Shown: positions 36,001 to 36,550, numbered from the stretch's first letter. The stretch: 64,000 bases of DNA from Pseudomonadota bacterium (GCA_038533575.1 JBCAYL010000002.1:186001-250000), one strand, 5' to 3'. Notes: generated from the letters alone by a model not told the origin. Translations and numbers: made by a program.

Positions 36001-36550
36001 GTCACGAGCCCTGCAGGAAGTCACCATCGAGATTACCGATCTCGGCGGACTGGTGCTGGCGGAAACGGATGGCGATGTCATCCGGATCGATGCCAACGCG
36101 GCAGGTCATGGCTGGTTTGTGGATGTCACTCACGCCGGGGAGGATGCCTTCGACCTTGATGACGCGGGTGTTCTTCGCGCCGCGAGCGATAGCCCCGCCG
36201 CGTACCGGATGGACCTGCTGAGCACGCTCACGCACGAGCTCGGCCATGCCCTTGGCTACGACCACATAGATGTTCTGGATCCCGGTCACGTGATGAACGA
36301 GACGCTGGAAAGCGGAACACGCTTCGCGCCGCCGTCCACGCTGGTCTTCGACGAGGCGACGGGTGAGTTCGTCGATCCCGATACGGCCCGGGGCCTCGGT
36401 GCACTGCCCAACGGCCCCGTTCAGGGCGCCGCTGCGGACGCTCCGCTGGTCCTCAGCCAGGGCGCACCGGGAGCCGACGGGGGCAGCGTCCATTGGCGGG
36501 GCATGGCCAACACGCTCATGCAGCGCTTTGCAGGATTGTTCCGCTCCTAG
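2..36550 (+). CDS. giant repetitive surface/secreted protein with RTX repeats and C-terminal metzincin motif (5' end outside window)
   Basis: A single open frame of at least 12,182 residues (over 1.2 MDa) runs to a TAG at 36548. The frame is already open at base 2 and reads DLNGGNLTVT before the first possible GTG at 26, so the true start and any signal region lie upstream. Domain order: six large Ala/Gly/Thr/Asp repeats (about 0.1-8.7 kb), 124-residue beta-type repeats (10-16 kb), 'AYVG' repeats (17-21 kb), mixed repeats, Calx-beta-like domains (28.1-29.2 kb), 'DGFxxGQ' repeats (29.4-31.6 kb), RTX repeats (31.9-35.7 kb) and a metzincin-like tail. It is very acidic and I see only five cysteines, all after about 31 kb. 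The composition and calcium-binding repeats fit an exported adhesin, S-layer-like or biofilm protein; the role is inferred. The linked HlyD/SecA/SapC genes are the likely exporter. Confidence 0.93.
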   Translation, partial: DLNGGNLTVTATADTSVKTEAIPDEDGATGESLGIGASVALTILDQDTTANIANGADVLNADAITLGATGTHAAETQATGAAEGGGTTAAAVIAITMNFNDTTAFVGTGGLLSTSALTVTATHDVQTMNNAEGDADGGSTALGISFALTISEESTSAQLMRDVLATSGAVSLVASGAARSRSAAAASAAGASDDDGGSDVNADNQEQQNFANSQATARSGETSSETTPPDSSTGDGSLAVAAAIALDIRNSDVTTDLADGVTVEAEEGVIVRAHANHDSWADATGEAADGSSGTVGAAVGIAVSNVDVTAATGDSVIDADGLTVETTALGSEAGLSVETRKTVDIADDTIFVGHDAEIAVGDQVTYDAGDGGGAIAGLADDTMYFVVAKEDGRVKLSATEGGDALDLASQGAGTEHSLTKAGEDAITFDPAADVFNLASDDQDRLRTGDKVVYTSGAGADIGGLTDGETYYVINDGTTLKLAEDAEKARAGEAIEITGTGTMDEHRLTDTTSRAAADAVSGASGGSVSVAGSIAIAVGETTSEARIDGGASVTMADKGDGGNDVGAINVQAGADSAVATKAAAAQSAEEDGATGVGASFALTITGHETRGVIEDGAAFSGAADISVGAKGTYEAASEAEGGAAGGTAVSPVVAISVISNETSAEVEGGTAPALALSGDLSVTAEHDADTVTSAKGDAVGSDAAVGLSLGLGISEDSASALISRDVTAGGGVTLDVTGTASSSASAAASAKGAEGDDEPGTDEGDVNAENQRQLDNASTEAADRRSSGEGASETTAPDASTSDGALAVAAAVGINVGSASFEASLADGVTLDAQDATVIRARGNGDSSAEATGEAVDAGSIGIGAAVAINVGDMDVTADTGATTIITDGLTVEAGQTTDGDDARHEHTAKATSGAGGGNTGIAGSVAINVAETQATAEIDGAANVTLRDGDDADTDIGDSAVSATAASTTVTEAKAAQTSEEEGATGIGASFALTITDHSTRATVLSGAAISGGGNLAVAATGSYDASTTAEAGAEGGTAVSPVVSISVVRNLTEASVEAGGALSLSGNLEIKAAHDADTVTIARGDTKGSNAAVGLSLGLGIVDDEASALLERDVTAGGGVILEATGTAASRTFSEAGAEGAGEDDETPETEEGAVDAENERQLGNANTQAEARRSSGEGSGQTETPDASTGEGDSGGSLSVAAAVAINLGDAAFRAELVGAVTVVATGAVVLRAKANADAWALATGEAVGAGSAGIGAAVGLNVADADIIALTNAATITGNGLTVEAGMTERSTGISVESAKVVDTEENTIQLDEDNGFSTGDEVTYEQGTGGTAIDGLTDGVTYFVIKGEDGKIQLAADMAKAMDGEAIELGDQGMGSEHTLTSVEPDSEPVTFNPDEDLFTLSNKDADGFRTGDALRYENGGGADIGGLTGGTTYFAITDGEGGFALAETRDAAMAGDAVEITGTGGGDAHTVAESVHRSAADATSGAGGGNVGIAGSVAINLGETRALAEIDGAATVTMTGDGDVAVMSEAASFAGARAAAAQSEAGNVGIGASFGLTITDHLTRAAIADGATVTGADDITVAATGTYDARTDVEGGAEGGTAVAPVVALSITRNLTEAVVGTGGQLTLGGDLSITATHEAETVTVAKGDATGSSAAVGISFGLTVAEDDVTATLLRNVDAGGGVALVAQGRATTRTEAEASAAGAEGEDNEGDPPNDQNVNDTNAAQLDNANTQAENRRSSGTGSDETATPDASTSDGAVTVAAAIAIDLGTFNATADIADGLVITAGGAVAMTARGSVDGKARADGSASMGDNGSVGAAVAIVKADGTITADLDNATITAGGLTVKALVYDASGDGVSTSEAGATSGASGGGLGVAGSFALNLSAVEATASVGSGVTYTGDDAGDVTVASSNAMESNAIASAAQEKTEAEEAEEESQQGQQGQTGNGGTTDTQQTGNTLGIGASFALNIADMSTTAEITDDAALTGAGDLTVQADGSHTAVTKAVGGAEGGNAITPVAAITAVQNNVRAAIDTSAPGALTATGDVAVTASLTADSSSDAEGSADGTNAAVGVSVGVTVSEDVVLALITSQIEATGGVAVSATGIASSRADATSSAAGAKGENNDGSTDGPTTQQTTDQQVGTANTRGGTNASSPSTETSSTDNNGGGAVSVAAAIAVNVSSLSVQALIGTPQDDATITAGGPVSATSAANADAGAFGDGSATNETSGTTVGAAVSVNVSDVQNLATIDNATVTGDGVRADAVMAERDVDIEVTERQIVNTEDNTLFLAPEEAFTANEQVVYKNGGGDDIEGLENNETYFVLLGEDGFIQLASEADGEAIDLKSQGMGDAHVLERTDKDTVTFDPDEARFEIDLENPRGLITGDRVVYDNGGGTSVGGLNQGDTYFAIVTGDGTLELADSFENAFAGDAVELTSAGMGDGHVLKNATHAIGVDARSGAGGGKTGVAGSVAINIAGGTTKGEFGETADINVTGTGGSSITGEADTLVLTRAVPSVATTGTSTGIGVSFALGIAGHDTDATLAAGATVDGAEDLAITAKGDHVMITLAQAGATVAASGTGVGGAVGLSVAENSTDATVATSDNVLDVNGDLTVSADSTSRVQTEADADTKGGKTGVGIAIALTWVEDDTSALLDRDVSTGAADADDVSVTASSAVDATTLVTGSAEGAASQSSGGQTANQRTAQESSFVDTRSNSSLSDPQPATQVQNANTTSQNQTSNPGGGNNTQNSTQSTSGGSVQVAAAIGATIITPVVTATIADGRSVNAMGDVRVAAISDADADTQTTGLAMSKSGGTTVGAAVSVNVGVMETTAYLGDGGMTGDSLEVEAGTSEGEVNEFKTLALAGAGSTQNSGGGGGSNGGATSVAGAAGVNVLVSDTTAEIAADTTVAAATGDVSVVTRQDIGLQNLAGGVSFVKSSGGSGSSNSVGAAVGVNVVDATTESFVGEGTTITAGGDVTVSAKGSLNPIDFELPIVGDELELDIFDQPVTNMVLGAGIDGSSSSGSGSGGAGGAGSAVINVLTPITRAVVGQNAQINAGGDISVLAEDESKVINIVGAVGASLNGKGIGAGLDVTVLTKTTEAAVISASGLGDTTTLTAGGTVAVRAVSVEDIFSVVLNVGIGDSTAVAGGALVLVLDTDTLAYAGHDGDFVPAAAGNVVLSAGGSVIVTADSTTETEASAGSLAVSLSSDSIGAAVTVLVDIDDTIAFVGDGAVVTASGVGAAVDVADIDGDGDRVTESVTGLAIGATSIEDHFLLAIGGALSLESNKVGLALSVGVGVIHGRTRGTLGLGAQVTDASAVLLRAADQTDVQTIIGGAGASGGQGFGGAVSVLDVSNEAYADMEGANDVTASGDVRLDAQSATDINALAISVAGAVSTGSQNSSGGVAFAGAASVTVNLVDNDSSATIGAGSTVSTTGDVSATAADTSEITADAGNATLAISTEDSAGAVGASVAVNQIDLGIAAGIADSDITADDVTVTADKAASIMVLTVAGAATAATKGGTAVAGVGSGAGNRITHSTTALITDSTVNASGAVSVRATDSGLIEADAGSGALAISVGGNSTNAAIAAGAAAATNEVTGTVHARVLDSSVTAGGAFDAEATSDTAIMTKAVAVSGSITSSQGTGIGISGAGTGNGNEIGNSIIASVERSTIEADSVSLLATDDADITALALAVAGTVTVSQGTNVGIGLGISISVNEITNEALAIIDDSDVISAGAVTLAASSTGDITAQAVGVSVSVTTNSGSGATVNLDGTVAVTLNEITNTTRAAIEDSDTNSENTLTAQGALSLSATDSGKIEADAAAATASVSVGSSSGPNITGNISVAVAENTITNVTEAIIDSVDASSQGGVALTAQSIKDIDAVVVAASVAFSGGSGSSASVALTGAGARATNETNNSVLAIIRNTEVVDSAGAAALSATDATDINAAVVAASVSASIDSGSSASGSLSVTVSLAENSITNTTRAVVENDASVTVPGDFSAMAASSGAISAVGVSASIGLTVGGGNLSLTGSGTGVNVTNAIANTIEAGILGGSSVSSNAATISAMDTADVSSVATAVAATIGAGSSTVNVTLAVAVAIAENTITNTASARIDDSALDASGALTISAASTKTVSSTGVSAAVSVSAGSGTLTLSGAVGAALATNTIGGTVEAVIRDADAGDGQSVSAGGPISVTADNTSDIDATLVAAALAVSVSSGQVAISLSGAVALAENTLTQVTTAGIDNSVVSTSAGATEIGAMANSSINAVSVAAAMSISGTSGQVAISGGMTAARAANQIGGTTQALITNGSSLTGATDVSVTVEDKASITSDVVAAALTIGASSQVAASISVTVTLAENIITGVSRAAVDDSTVTTGGDVTVGATSMNAIDALAVSASFTLSGSGSVAISLGGSGASALNTLTNTVAADIVDATVTAGDYVSVTTQDMSSILADVASAAATVSLSGSASLAGVVAITIAENTLAGTHRALVDNSTVAGTSGDVTVSATAQNSIDALGVAVGFALSASGSFAGAGAGAGVEARNVLTNTVAATVENGSDVDAGGNVTVSAADSSTITSDTAAISASVSLSSSVAISLAISVPIAENIIGSTTKASVDGSDVLADDNVSVAALRNTSINAFGAAVAISGGASGSVAVTGAGAGAVSRNTITGGAEASIIDSMVAATNGSVLVDADDTSSIDSTLFAASVALSVSGTAAVSVAISVTIAENVMSGSTLATISNSTVTAGDAVTVEATNTNTIDSLAVAAAVALSGSGAVAISGAGAGASSSNVMNNGVEASIKAASDVTGAGNIGLSATDSSSIASTTAAVSFAVSVSGTVAASVSVAVTLVEVEYNTQTRAIIDDSDVESTGGDVTLDALANGSIFVEGFGVGVAVAGSGTVALAGAGVGVVSRVSAGSVTEAAITGGSDVTADGLVRVNAVEAIDIDVFALGVTLGVAASGTVALAGAVTVIEGITSIQSTVRAQISDSGVSAQDTVTVNAKAMTSAETEANGIALSVAGSGGFSGAFAAAAGIVRNEMSQTVEALIIGADAGDGQMVGSANGDVIVTAEDAVSLTAIARAISVSVAGGIGAAAISVSAAIASNGLQGSTKARIGNSRVAADGGLVRVSATSNSDLVTTPVAFAVSGAIGIGFAASGSGAQGVNTVTRAISARVDDNSDVTADGSVTVESHDSLTARAEVGAVAVTAGLVGASVSVALGKNVIASQVEAIVEDSTVDAGGNILIDADAEHEDGDIQTIVRTVSLTAAIGVAGAGGEAVSVIDTTVEARVRNAGLTADGTVDVDADSKDFATADIFGLGAAPGLAIAALVATSRVEGATIAAIDGTSSVTSSGALDVTADSIAKALPDGDAIAVGGIAGAVTIMDADVTRSTEAYVGGAVDVTTVADTRLNRIYVPGQDVPFATGEIVTYNSNGGAAIGGLTSGQQYYVIASETGYIQLARVLTPDANTNADDDLNARKVIDLTSTGTGGNHSFSRDTTAAIDAVDADDDLLEFSGTAIPLQTGERVIYTTTGSAIGTQSPSTRTTVDVGADTIFVGSPDNPFSANEEVVYSTSGGTAIDGLVEGETYFVILAGNGLIQLSETSGGPAVDLLDQGLGYEHILDRSDAGHPDFVFDPVETPIVVNGQLVDGGQYFAIAGADGEIRLAETEADALANNFIDLRTLGSGTQSLQRLDISTVSVAPSELLAPGAAPVSTTLDIGTRALNIAANSTYEAKADSLAGGFGLLAGATVTKSDATVLGQTLAYVGEATSVDAGELDVVANGTDIAASLNEFYAIGGALSVNVTIANASIESRTEAFTGTFAGETPTPGAQTIITLTDAAGVDGTARIDADGSQTATASAEGIGASFAISVNVLLPTADTSGTIRAYVGEGTTLTADALNVTADGDTMNATAAVTSGTISGFASVSVLSSLAKVTGEVEAFIGAQHDQGSSALSAPVLTIAGSNAGDGEVVIDTDATMNANADTFLVGASFGLTVNAAEPKAEVSGKTRAYVRDGVAMTASGLEVEAGESSDRVAYTADADTFLLTLAGIAAVSILKANALVDGVVEAYVGAPVGGPVTGGAGVTDISGAITVNAWSDMNADGGMDNSGFNDGDPEFTGSLAGLASISIFDTLANVAGTTRAYVGQGGTLEGASLSVVADGDYDANANTVAVAVSGLITASDIKATAKITGTVDAHVGSGAGTEPNGLNIGVVDIEGDITVTATGRMLATPDILNVGVAGLATLSLLTQTAEVSGAVLAYIGEGVDVDASNVTIKADAPEMKADIQTQSFTGAGLLDGSFVTSDATVSGRVEAFIGASSDRDASNVTTDVDVDDGTVLVEADSDMQAIANLTGAGFAGLISAGIFKPTATVSGQTRAFVRDGVNMDADVLNVFAGKQAGSDRVVNKATATVFGVNVSFLASVQNLEATAITSSVVGAFLGAPDTRDGGGDPSAVLDIGDGAANAVTVSARSDIDAEAKTEGGSGGAVTINLYKPTAIAGGKTQAYAGAGIDMRVTDLTLTADGDVKADALLDSVAVAGAVAFGGLSPTAKTTNVVETYVGRSQSYVDDVLPANRSQAEINILNADGTSRGAVNATATGRSLAEATTTALDIAGLVGVSVTEANATMEGSTRAYIGTYTDLTAGTVTLNASEATAKAFAQISDQGGAGIADINVLEAKANAARATETYVGQNSVVDLGGFSLTGTATTSTGEELSKSDVAAFGVAGIANVSVLKSTSVVGDSANQRSVTRSFVDDNAQVTANNVTLTATSNTTAEADVRRAGGAGIADISTTTIIAKAAHDTEAYVGDSATLILSGNLSANANAISSATPLSQSVGFGGVVQFGSASVTTEVGSDTSSWIGAGSNVSADAVTLNADATHTASATAVEAGGSLFVAISSMDAIAKDTGSVNVRIGALASEGQATTTVTTTQGDIDADADLTSDVASTAEAVKFGFLFSAGDVKSVAENASKVTGRIGGNANITSAGSFDMQARLIGDAVASSTNVGGSTISVNTANADADFNAMVEFTTGTGGSIHADSNINLAALLNHDGGSFLSTDDGDFATGRGAIASASNTSGGVGNVQTGSVNAEADSKLTLSVATGLSLTTGNGTTTGGNINIAGRHANNAFGSMSNKGGGVVNVTTGTVTVEANGSTTVGFEGNVDRGVDNSGNSLNVLAETNSTSEAILASAGGGAVNVSSGGTIAANTDTTQNLTFAGTGSIMRLDGSINVSANLVTDADSKARSAGGGIVQVSDINPSSDGKGTVNFNVGNSQLIEAGGDITLTANHGAPGQDFSDGTVQSVDASNSGTSSPASSNSIDFGLDHLLQDGASITFTGQDSGGLVQDREYKVIKRNEDVIHLGNVFGSGAVNLAQDTITIANHLFEDGQRVYYHSNNAASVIDGLTNGVLYEVKVIDLDTIKLQTPGFVESTATVSRGNVDAGADTISGLGGFAGTQPITYRPDAAKLFASNLVDVNINNPDSDFEIVFDGRNRIYIEDHGFSIGEEVVYRSSGAALGGLVDGQTYFVAGGSQNLSGGSNPTYTFNSDYIRLANTLEEATGFLDTGPDPDVWVPPSEINLIRATSQSAVAVEHSLRNVDDEPIGGLIEGNVYYVVNGNQLSTTEGGGAINLFLGGNTGGGTHRFVAEGLDLKSGGPGADQFLVVDITGNLVGLPDGNGGTLAPVFDGVGGAVGFTDPAAGDGTYTSSATGAGGGIIEVGGASSEADGLVKTNLTIADDAHLKGNNILIESNSTMGVTAISDGSAGGLVAVGGAFAEADGTNESTLTVGDSAHIEALGDLTVSANQISSVTSKAQSTRGGVVAVTNSTSDSDLDFGTKLVVDGALLAGGDVVVDTEVTTNADSDARAYGGGLGASTNVTAGTRINAEDQFEGSEIELRDNADIQGDTVVISSEIKKQRTRSYTDTTAGGAGGKAESYSTSTMDSDNLVDILDGANIVGNESILIEADYSETSNNSRSKARLYAIGGSTRSNATSTVNNDAKVEADWESTMTTARLDVDVRDENFANNRSRSAGGAYIGPAREGGSVSASRARDIFWEAHVFLRGEPNPELVVNENGIIEKITNVTLLDGDGDAIAADVGTDLSGLAQIIVDDLIYDEVGKAEFFATDGGNTSNIWGNRGVFEIARSWSKVRLENASDKDLVVNIIDPVLDEPSTSGFNPADVEIRLDNVPGPDEMDGSNNNNSLPSNVVGNTFEFDVFNNWRRTVIDLLNLQTGGTSASDIVVDGWIQNPIGITNIRNERGNIFAGSDSAVEVIRTNEIDIDATGGSVGTVGDAGNAVASTGRAPLSIELVRFQDASDSDITPDIAAGQVFTPDIEADATGDVVLDLAYMDRADGLAGGDFSQVAEVRHISAGDDVSLVVNDMREGTGTSVLGVLTVADRANNDLRTVENHFRPDLMTGPDYTNILRAFGTDFTEIDSTWNFTLVRAGDDIDIGHVDGDAVGGEPRSYATSSIGIDTAPNPDGPYGSAATFVDSDTQVNFIINTDVNWTGGGTPADVEQIFLTTDGDITATEVSGSMLVGHIHSTEGDVTLFSPRYITDADAQPTIDVTGNNITMISGTLDVVGGAGGIGSQTNFLEINTNRNAAGGVLNAFDTNASANVVNRGIFLDEIVGTMPVDLVHSLENVSLRTVDGSVIDARSDDNVNIIAQALDIDVFGAGASIGTLIDDIEVDTSVGSGGPTGVAPGGDDVSLEATGDIVLTEINGYLRLALAHSFEGDIQLLVLESADVTSTGEDLILVESGTARFAESNDRGPSNQADADRVIERGAIFAEMGSINLLVADDVLTDDNSEMIAAEGIDIRGDYFGNDAGYGSNILLKGRIIAGADVTPGSQANTDPLSTDDDEPIGTAVPTFTAPVHTTRIFGNSDIDKITFGGAGGISGTTTQGMDDYIFLGSKSQVFAGDDEDLVQVFYLQDTATVTSPSQLAALAAMGKENAEHTLRLDGQAGTDTFEVYTLGSNGPDTRNYIVNVLDTGGSDEGVDELFVYGNATEDDTFLLREAAFLPGETADKPGYVALIHGDEATYRDVTTGNEPSPKVQRIGYDSALNGRMTILGLGGDDAFYGDGVTVTTTLDGGAGNDSFQFGQIFGTQRTSADAGLLPQDEFPNLIATTRGWLSGGSDAPVLAHGGSGSDDFTVYSNQGELRLEGDDGNDIFTVRAFALAAVSTDDWNNDGIIDVLDLDAVDEDTNMDGVINRADADRTPGDTSDDVIVLDENGVASPIIGSDFSVGVPVDVRTGGGNDEVRYNVNAPVSIEGGTGFDKVVILGTEFADDFVITKDGILGAGLNVRYSTVEVIEVDGLQGDDEFFVQSTAFGVSYRVIGGLGSDTINVAGDVTEDIVTRELEGASGAVNHLVTSDDLAYDGLLVDGFDYNVPTDDGGLVVIEESDGFTSILEGGGEMATDSYTIRLAEALVAGQVVYVTVSGARSTQEEQDGTLSNLTPLPDGSGFFQLPGGVGDSFWLSSTAPADPMDPQNADFQRTVTVDGVMQQRENRALVLRFDETNWNMAQEVHLFAFDDMRAEGDLRVVAQHSVIAVNADQYDGIAVQNVEVDLRDNDTPGVQVTQIDAAQYLADGTIVEDQDTTVIEGDATTQLNDLLAIQLAKAPANGTTVVVNLNLGEEADKDIKLSSADGRFQIVDGVAQLTFDDADWDDPVIVTVEARDDARVEDPGGAVISIDLNTDATTDGDYIFPNLRSGNGLFEVNVLDNDSAGSLVQQSGGSTLLIPDDASTPANDPVPDDYTIRLTGAPTADVDVAIVTDGLADVIGIGDGEGNITAITPDDYVAVGGLRAVQQFQGQVVAENNTITRDGVAQSFGSFIDEGFTAGQQIRVDNLGIGFDGDYFIASVTDLTITLTEAFADSGQASSETAVLSDLARIGFFEGEVSYAPDAGGALDGEQLVRSDGSGWLAEGFLEGQWVRVTDAANPANEVELKIELIRGDNDNKDEKLQFTATTALPAWLTGSTTEVTVERIAASVSFDGTDYWKQKTVQLVADRDFDVPITREGAKVFPASAHLLSKLRGPLQVEGGVTGADRSLNNGLKLPGEADDFLIAIGQQPPESQQIDVLNIFNDSSVEDGSGLMTETTLTGFGMADTLDFGPTSANDFGEPTVVPGGISWGRITLGGGGFDTSNGVSTIEVVNIMLGEGNDSLDVTGTLNNVTGVDTTGEFTITPDAGGNGGTISREGIDWLGLGFLPGQTVQIEGQTGIWTVDRIDDVVTPEGQDPNDNSILVLTGDPLPALVGEITVIGIDALVETIGAFAVATLGAETRVTRDDNVSWEEDGFIAGHLVRVEGDGQDQSVRLIAIEDDGATLVFENATLTDSTALALELSVQGPHGGLTVLHGGGNRPLELCLDLIGANEAGDSVSLTRVDGLDWAGDGYKVGDYIQLDGEAETRLIVDIVDADSSLEPDDAFQGWGVGATLILDGGPLAATGEIEDAKIHVAKPAVISTEVELDLDCCDKGEGLLELTSVDDWAALGFEVGQMITIEGLPGTAEVVSIDGNTLTAAYDRIGLTVEGVVTVSALQPRLDGGILVGGDTFIVTGGAGPDSPLVIYGDTSQDGNWYAGQPFSVLGYDYGEKPFDPFPLLPDGDNEDDEWVMPLANPFDHFGNDVIDASALFAGVSSDALPSVGITAYGGGGDDLIIGSQAGDHLAGGSGDDWIEGQRGTDHIYGDSGVNVDILTRALFIATDDQSPLPTVNPLIQSDGTTLQPAPSPVRDSLVAGNDVIFGDGAGSTDGGAEAPEEPFRDLIFGDHGEVLMNVEDPNLPPVPLQRIQTIELGLVTEVIGVGSDNGGNDTIFGGEGRDILMGGAGDDVIDTGQLQNLRDIVFGDNGRVTLNGSESFDAPDADDLTGEEHTILGFNFDSRPGQATVDGVAGTNDSISVNGAPAPRADNWMNFDNAGGVWGNEAGEFVTDENGTHLEGIVFQWRQKNKNLPIYDDEDRNDGFGYTDDRYDGRDLLWDLEDYYEDERYLGENKARFDAHNQIPNKNSSSDDRLFEGYMHVKRTKTIEIVVDGLDKHFSSYDVYIYLDADKGKTPDEGPAVRVVSIGPDNSYYLSDPQGVHFRGEYIQATSTDPNAPTEGNYVAHGGLTDGRLVIEITTLSDSLIRTRPVISGFQIVGTSHPIDRAESVDAEVGGNDAIYTGGGDDLVFGGTGSDWIDTAGDADVGHLDYDAVFGDNGRATLLLTQAPETYVGGDIGELRHMETISVADTFNTNDIILTGNGDDIVIGGQGEDCIETGDTGVHNGVDDALSGDDIVSVGINFTAGREESFVEGTLGYVAADGWNNLDNGSFTDPNDPTDGIDNETGFKTSDPELFTTNEGVSVLVGHSLESNDPQRAGRVTQSLFDPDTQNGRLYNGYVNAPKDKTLGINVGSLDQRFGENEPYDVYLYVMLQAGNNTRDKFSSDIVLIDENGVEYLIDDLRATGFDGQFVPYDDADPLGRSNLVVFRNVTGDSFSIRILGSDDTGETDRNRPSISAMQIVGGADKDNIVPQGDDDSDRVLGDQGIVRLLDREVFEMTSESRGIDYAGDVILTGEDGDVVVGGDGADHIHAEDGNDVLTGDNARIRLSGGEVIQINVEDAEKENASQLVTSPDFDPFSSTGVRLLDVSSGWGDVIEGGRDDDWAWGGAGDDNYVFAGERLGFDSLVEAGIFPANIQDPDDDGDGVKGTDVPAGLDNDTGDVLDFSGYLHEIDLRLENVEPRSYNDDVIFGDLNGSLRLFSSDAFEDVVGSQFDDRIRANVRNNAIMGLDGNDTILSGAGDDFVDGGNGNDDIWMGLDAGEEDFVVEGADEFTQWFHLALGGAGNDEFFLSNGIDLVDGEDGNDRIFGGGADGETGVSLEPTDLLFGSDGSDRIEGGRGIDTLAGGAGADNVNGNGGDIEIERALDPEDRDDLIAGKLSDFAIAFDRVDFITVPANGEPLRGKVAPFIETIPAPEKCPEEMEMVALTAAYAAEGLGEPDDVLTLSEAKAGLAAARGLWEDSEYVDTEQSRALQEVTIEITDLGGLVLAETDGDVIRIDANAAGHGWFVDVTHAGEDAFDLDDAGVLRAASDSPAAYRMDLLSTLTHELGHALGYDHIDVLDPGHVMNETLESGTRFAPPSTLVFDEATGEFVDPDTARGLGALPNGPVQGAAADAPLVLSQGAPGADGGSVHWRGMANTLMQRFAGLFRS
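1012..1540 (+). repeat. TGDxVxY/GLxxGxTYFVI module, locus 1 (two copies)
   Basis: Two adjacent copies of a segment of about 85 residues. The pattern is a short beta-like 'DDTIFV' lead, then (V/T)GDxVxY, GGxxIxGLxDGxxYxV, xIxLAxxxxxA and GxGTxxHxL. The first copy reads VGDQVTY then GLADDTMYFVV; the second reads TGDKVVY then GLTDGETYYVI. It lies inside unit 1 of the large repeat, between the LTVE strand and the SGASGG block. Function is not known. Confidence 0.75.
3888..4443 (+). repeat. TGDxVxY/GLxxGxTYFVI module, locus 2 (two copies)
   Basis: Two copies inside unit 3 of the large repeat, at the same internal position as locus 1. Copy one has TGDEVTY and GLTDGVTYFVI; copy two has TGDALRY and GLTGGTTYFAI. 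Each ends in a G-rich stretch followed by xHT(L/V). Confidence 0.75.
6820..7370 (+). repeat. TGDxVxY/GLxxGxTYFVI module, locus 3 (two copies)
   Basis: Two copies inside unit 5 of the large repeat. Copy one has ANEQVVY and GLENNETYFVL; copy two has TGDRVVY and GLNQGDTYFAI. Each is closed by GMGDxHVL. Its position repeats that of loci 1 and 2, completing the odd-unit pattern. Confidence 0.75.
10100..16150 (+). repeat. tandem array of about 124-residue beta-type repeats
   Basis: The signature AEN(T/I/S/V)(I/L/M), followed by a (R/K)AxI(D/E)(D/N)S strand, recurs near 11542, 11924, 12300, 12689, 13061, 13430, 13802 and 14169, a period of 367-389 bases. Each unit has two similar halves of about 62 residues: a charged/Asn half (xxxNTxxxxxAxIxDSxVxAxGxVxVxAxxxxxI) and an Ala/Val/Ser half (VAAAVxxSGSGSVAISGAGA). 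Looser copies extend to both sides. The alternation of short beta-strand-like stretches suggests a solenoid or beta-helix, which is inferred. Confidence 0.75.
16204..17085 (+). repeat. TGDxVxY/GLxxGxTYFVI module, locus 4 (about three to four copies)
   Basis: Copies read TGEIVTY...GLTSGQQYYVI, then a truncated TGERVIYTTTG copy, then ANEEVVY...GLVEGETYFVI, then a partial copy with VDGGQYFAI and IRLAETEADAL. They separate the 124-residue array from the 'AYVG' array, so here the module sits between repeat classes rather than inside a unit. Confidence 0.65.
17150..20950 (+). repeat. array of 'AYVG' repeats
   Basis: A motif of the form A(x)V(S/T/A)Gx(T/V)(R/E)A(Y/F)(V/I)G(x)G recurs about every 60-70 residues. 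Examples are KVTGEVEAFIGA, EVSGKTRAYVRDG, NVAGTTRAYVGQG, EVSGAVLAYIGEG and TMEGSTRAYIGTY. Copies alternate with LxVxADGDxxAxA strands. The array degenerates towards 21 kb. It is a different repeat class from the upstream array, with the same alternating short-strand character. Confidence 0.7.
21930..22910 (+). repeat. TGDxVxY/GLxxGxTYFVI module, locus 5 (diverged copies)
   Basis: Diverged copies with DGQRVYYHS...GLTNGVLYEVKVID, then IGEEVVYRS...GLVDGQTYFVAG, then a partial GLIEGNVYYVVNG. They are flanked by residues resembling the leads of the other loci (NSIDFG, DTITIA, NRIYIE). This is the most degenerate of the five loci. Confidence 0.6.
26600..28010 (+). other. hub of degenerate RTX-like strands within the giant protein
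   Basis: The frame reads DKITFGGAGG, DDYIFLGSKSQVFAGDDEDLV, DDAFYGDG, LDGGAGNDSFQFG, GGSGSDDFTV, LEGDDGNDIFTV, RTGGGNDEVRYNV and GGLGSDTINVAG, spaced roughly 60-130 residues apart. These resemble single RTX turns scattered through a beta-rich region rather than a packed nonapeptide array. Between them is one DxDxD-type stretch (DWNNDGIIDVLDLDAVDED, about 27535-27592) that looks like a dockerin/EF-hand-like calcium loop. Domain limits are approximate. Confidence 0.5.
28130..29400 (+). other. two to three Calx-beta-like domains within the giant protein
   Basis: The translation shows three successive units with the Calx-beta pattern of an acidic 'xVxE(S/G)', a 'YTIRL...P' strand, a 'VxVxVxxxxxD' strand, an 'LxFDxxxWxxxxxVxVxAxDD' strand and a closing 'DND' acidic site. 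Examples are SYTIRLAEA, ALVLRFDETNW, RDNDTPGV, LTFDDADWDDPV and LDNDSAGS. Calx-beta domains bind calcium and are common in large secreted adhesins. Confidence 0.6.
29410..31610 (+). repeat. about six copies of a 'DGFxxGQxVxVxG' repeat
   Basis: A unit of roughly 60-100 residues with the core (S/D)W(x)(x)(D/E)GF(x)(x)G(Q/D)x(V/I)(R/Q)(V/I) recurs: DEGFTAGQQIRV, AEGFLEGQWVRV, GLGFLPGQTVQI, EDGFIAGHLVRV, GDGYKVGDYIQL and ALGFEVGQMITI. Each is followed by a strand pair ending in LxLxxAxL. A non-repeat stretch (about 29940-30500) separates copies two and three. Function is not known. Confidence 0.65.
32590..33410 (+). other. beta-sandwich-like domain inserted in the RTX region, copy 1
   Basis: A non-RTX block of about 270 residues between RTX clusters starts ILGFNFDSR, passes through ADNWMNFDN and LFEGYMHV, then SYDVYIYLDAD, and ends RPVISGFQIVG. 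A second block (33800-34495) has the same order of landmarks, so this is a duplicated domain. The pattern of an 'xINF' start, a 'NWNN' turn, a 'GY(M/V)' strand and 'YDVY(I/L)Y' resembles domains of large extracellular proteins in Planctomycetes and Verrucomicrobia. A carbohydrate- or ligand-binding role is only a guess. Confidence 0.55.
33800..34495 (+). other. beta-sandwich-like domain inserted in the RTX region, copy 2
   Basis: It shares landmarks with copy 1: VGINFTAGR at the start, DGWNNLDNG, LYNGYVNAPKDKTLGI, PYDVYLYVMLQ, and RPSISAMQIVGG at the end. Sequence outside the landmarks has diverged strongly, which points to an old duplication together with the flanking RTX clusters. Confidence 0.55.
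36000..36400 (+). other. C-terminal metzincin (matrixin-like) metalloprotease motif of the giant protein
   Basis: HELGHALGYDH at 36233-36265 fits the HExxHxxGxxH zinc signature of metzincins. A possible Met-turn (HVMNETL) follows about ten residues later. Upstream is IRIDANAAGHGWFVD (36083-36127), a block that I recall preceding this motif in the tails of other giant bacterial repeat proteins. The predicted catalytic glutamate is present. The fold looks short for a full protease, so it may be a reduced or self-processing domain. The protein ends about 95 residues after the motif with LMQRFAGLFRS. Confidence 0.6.
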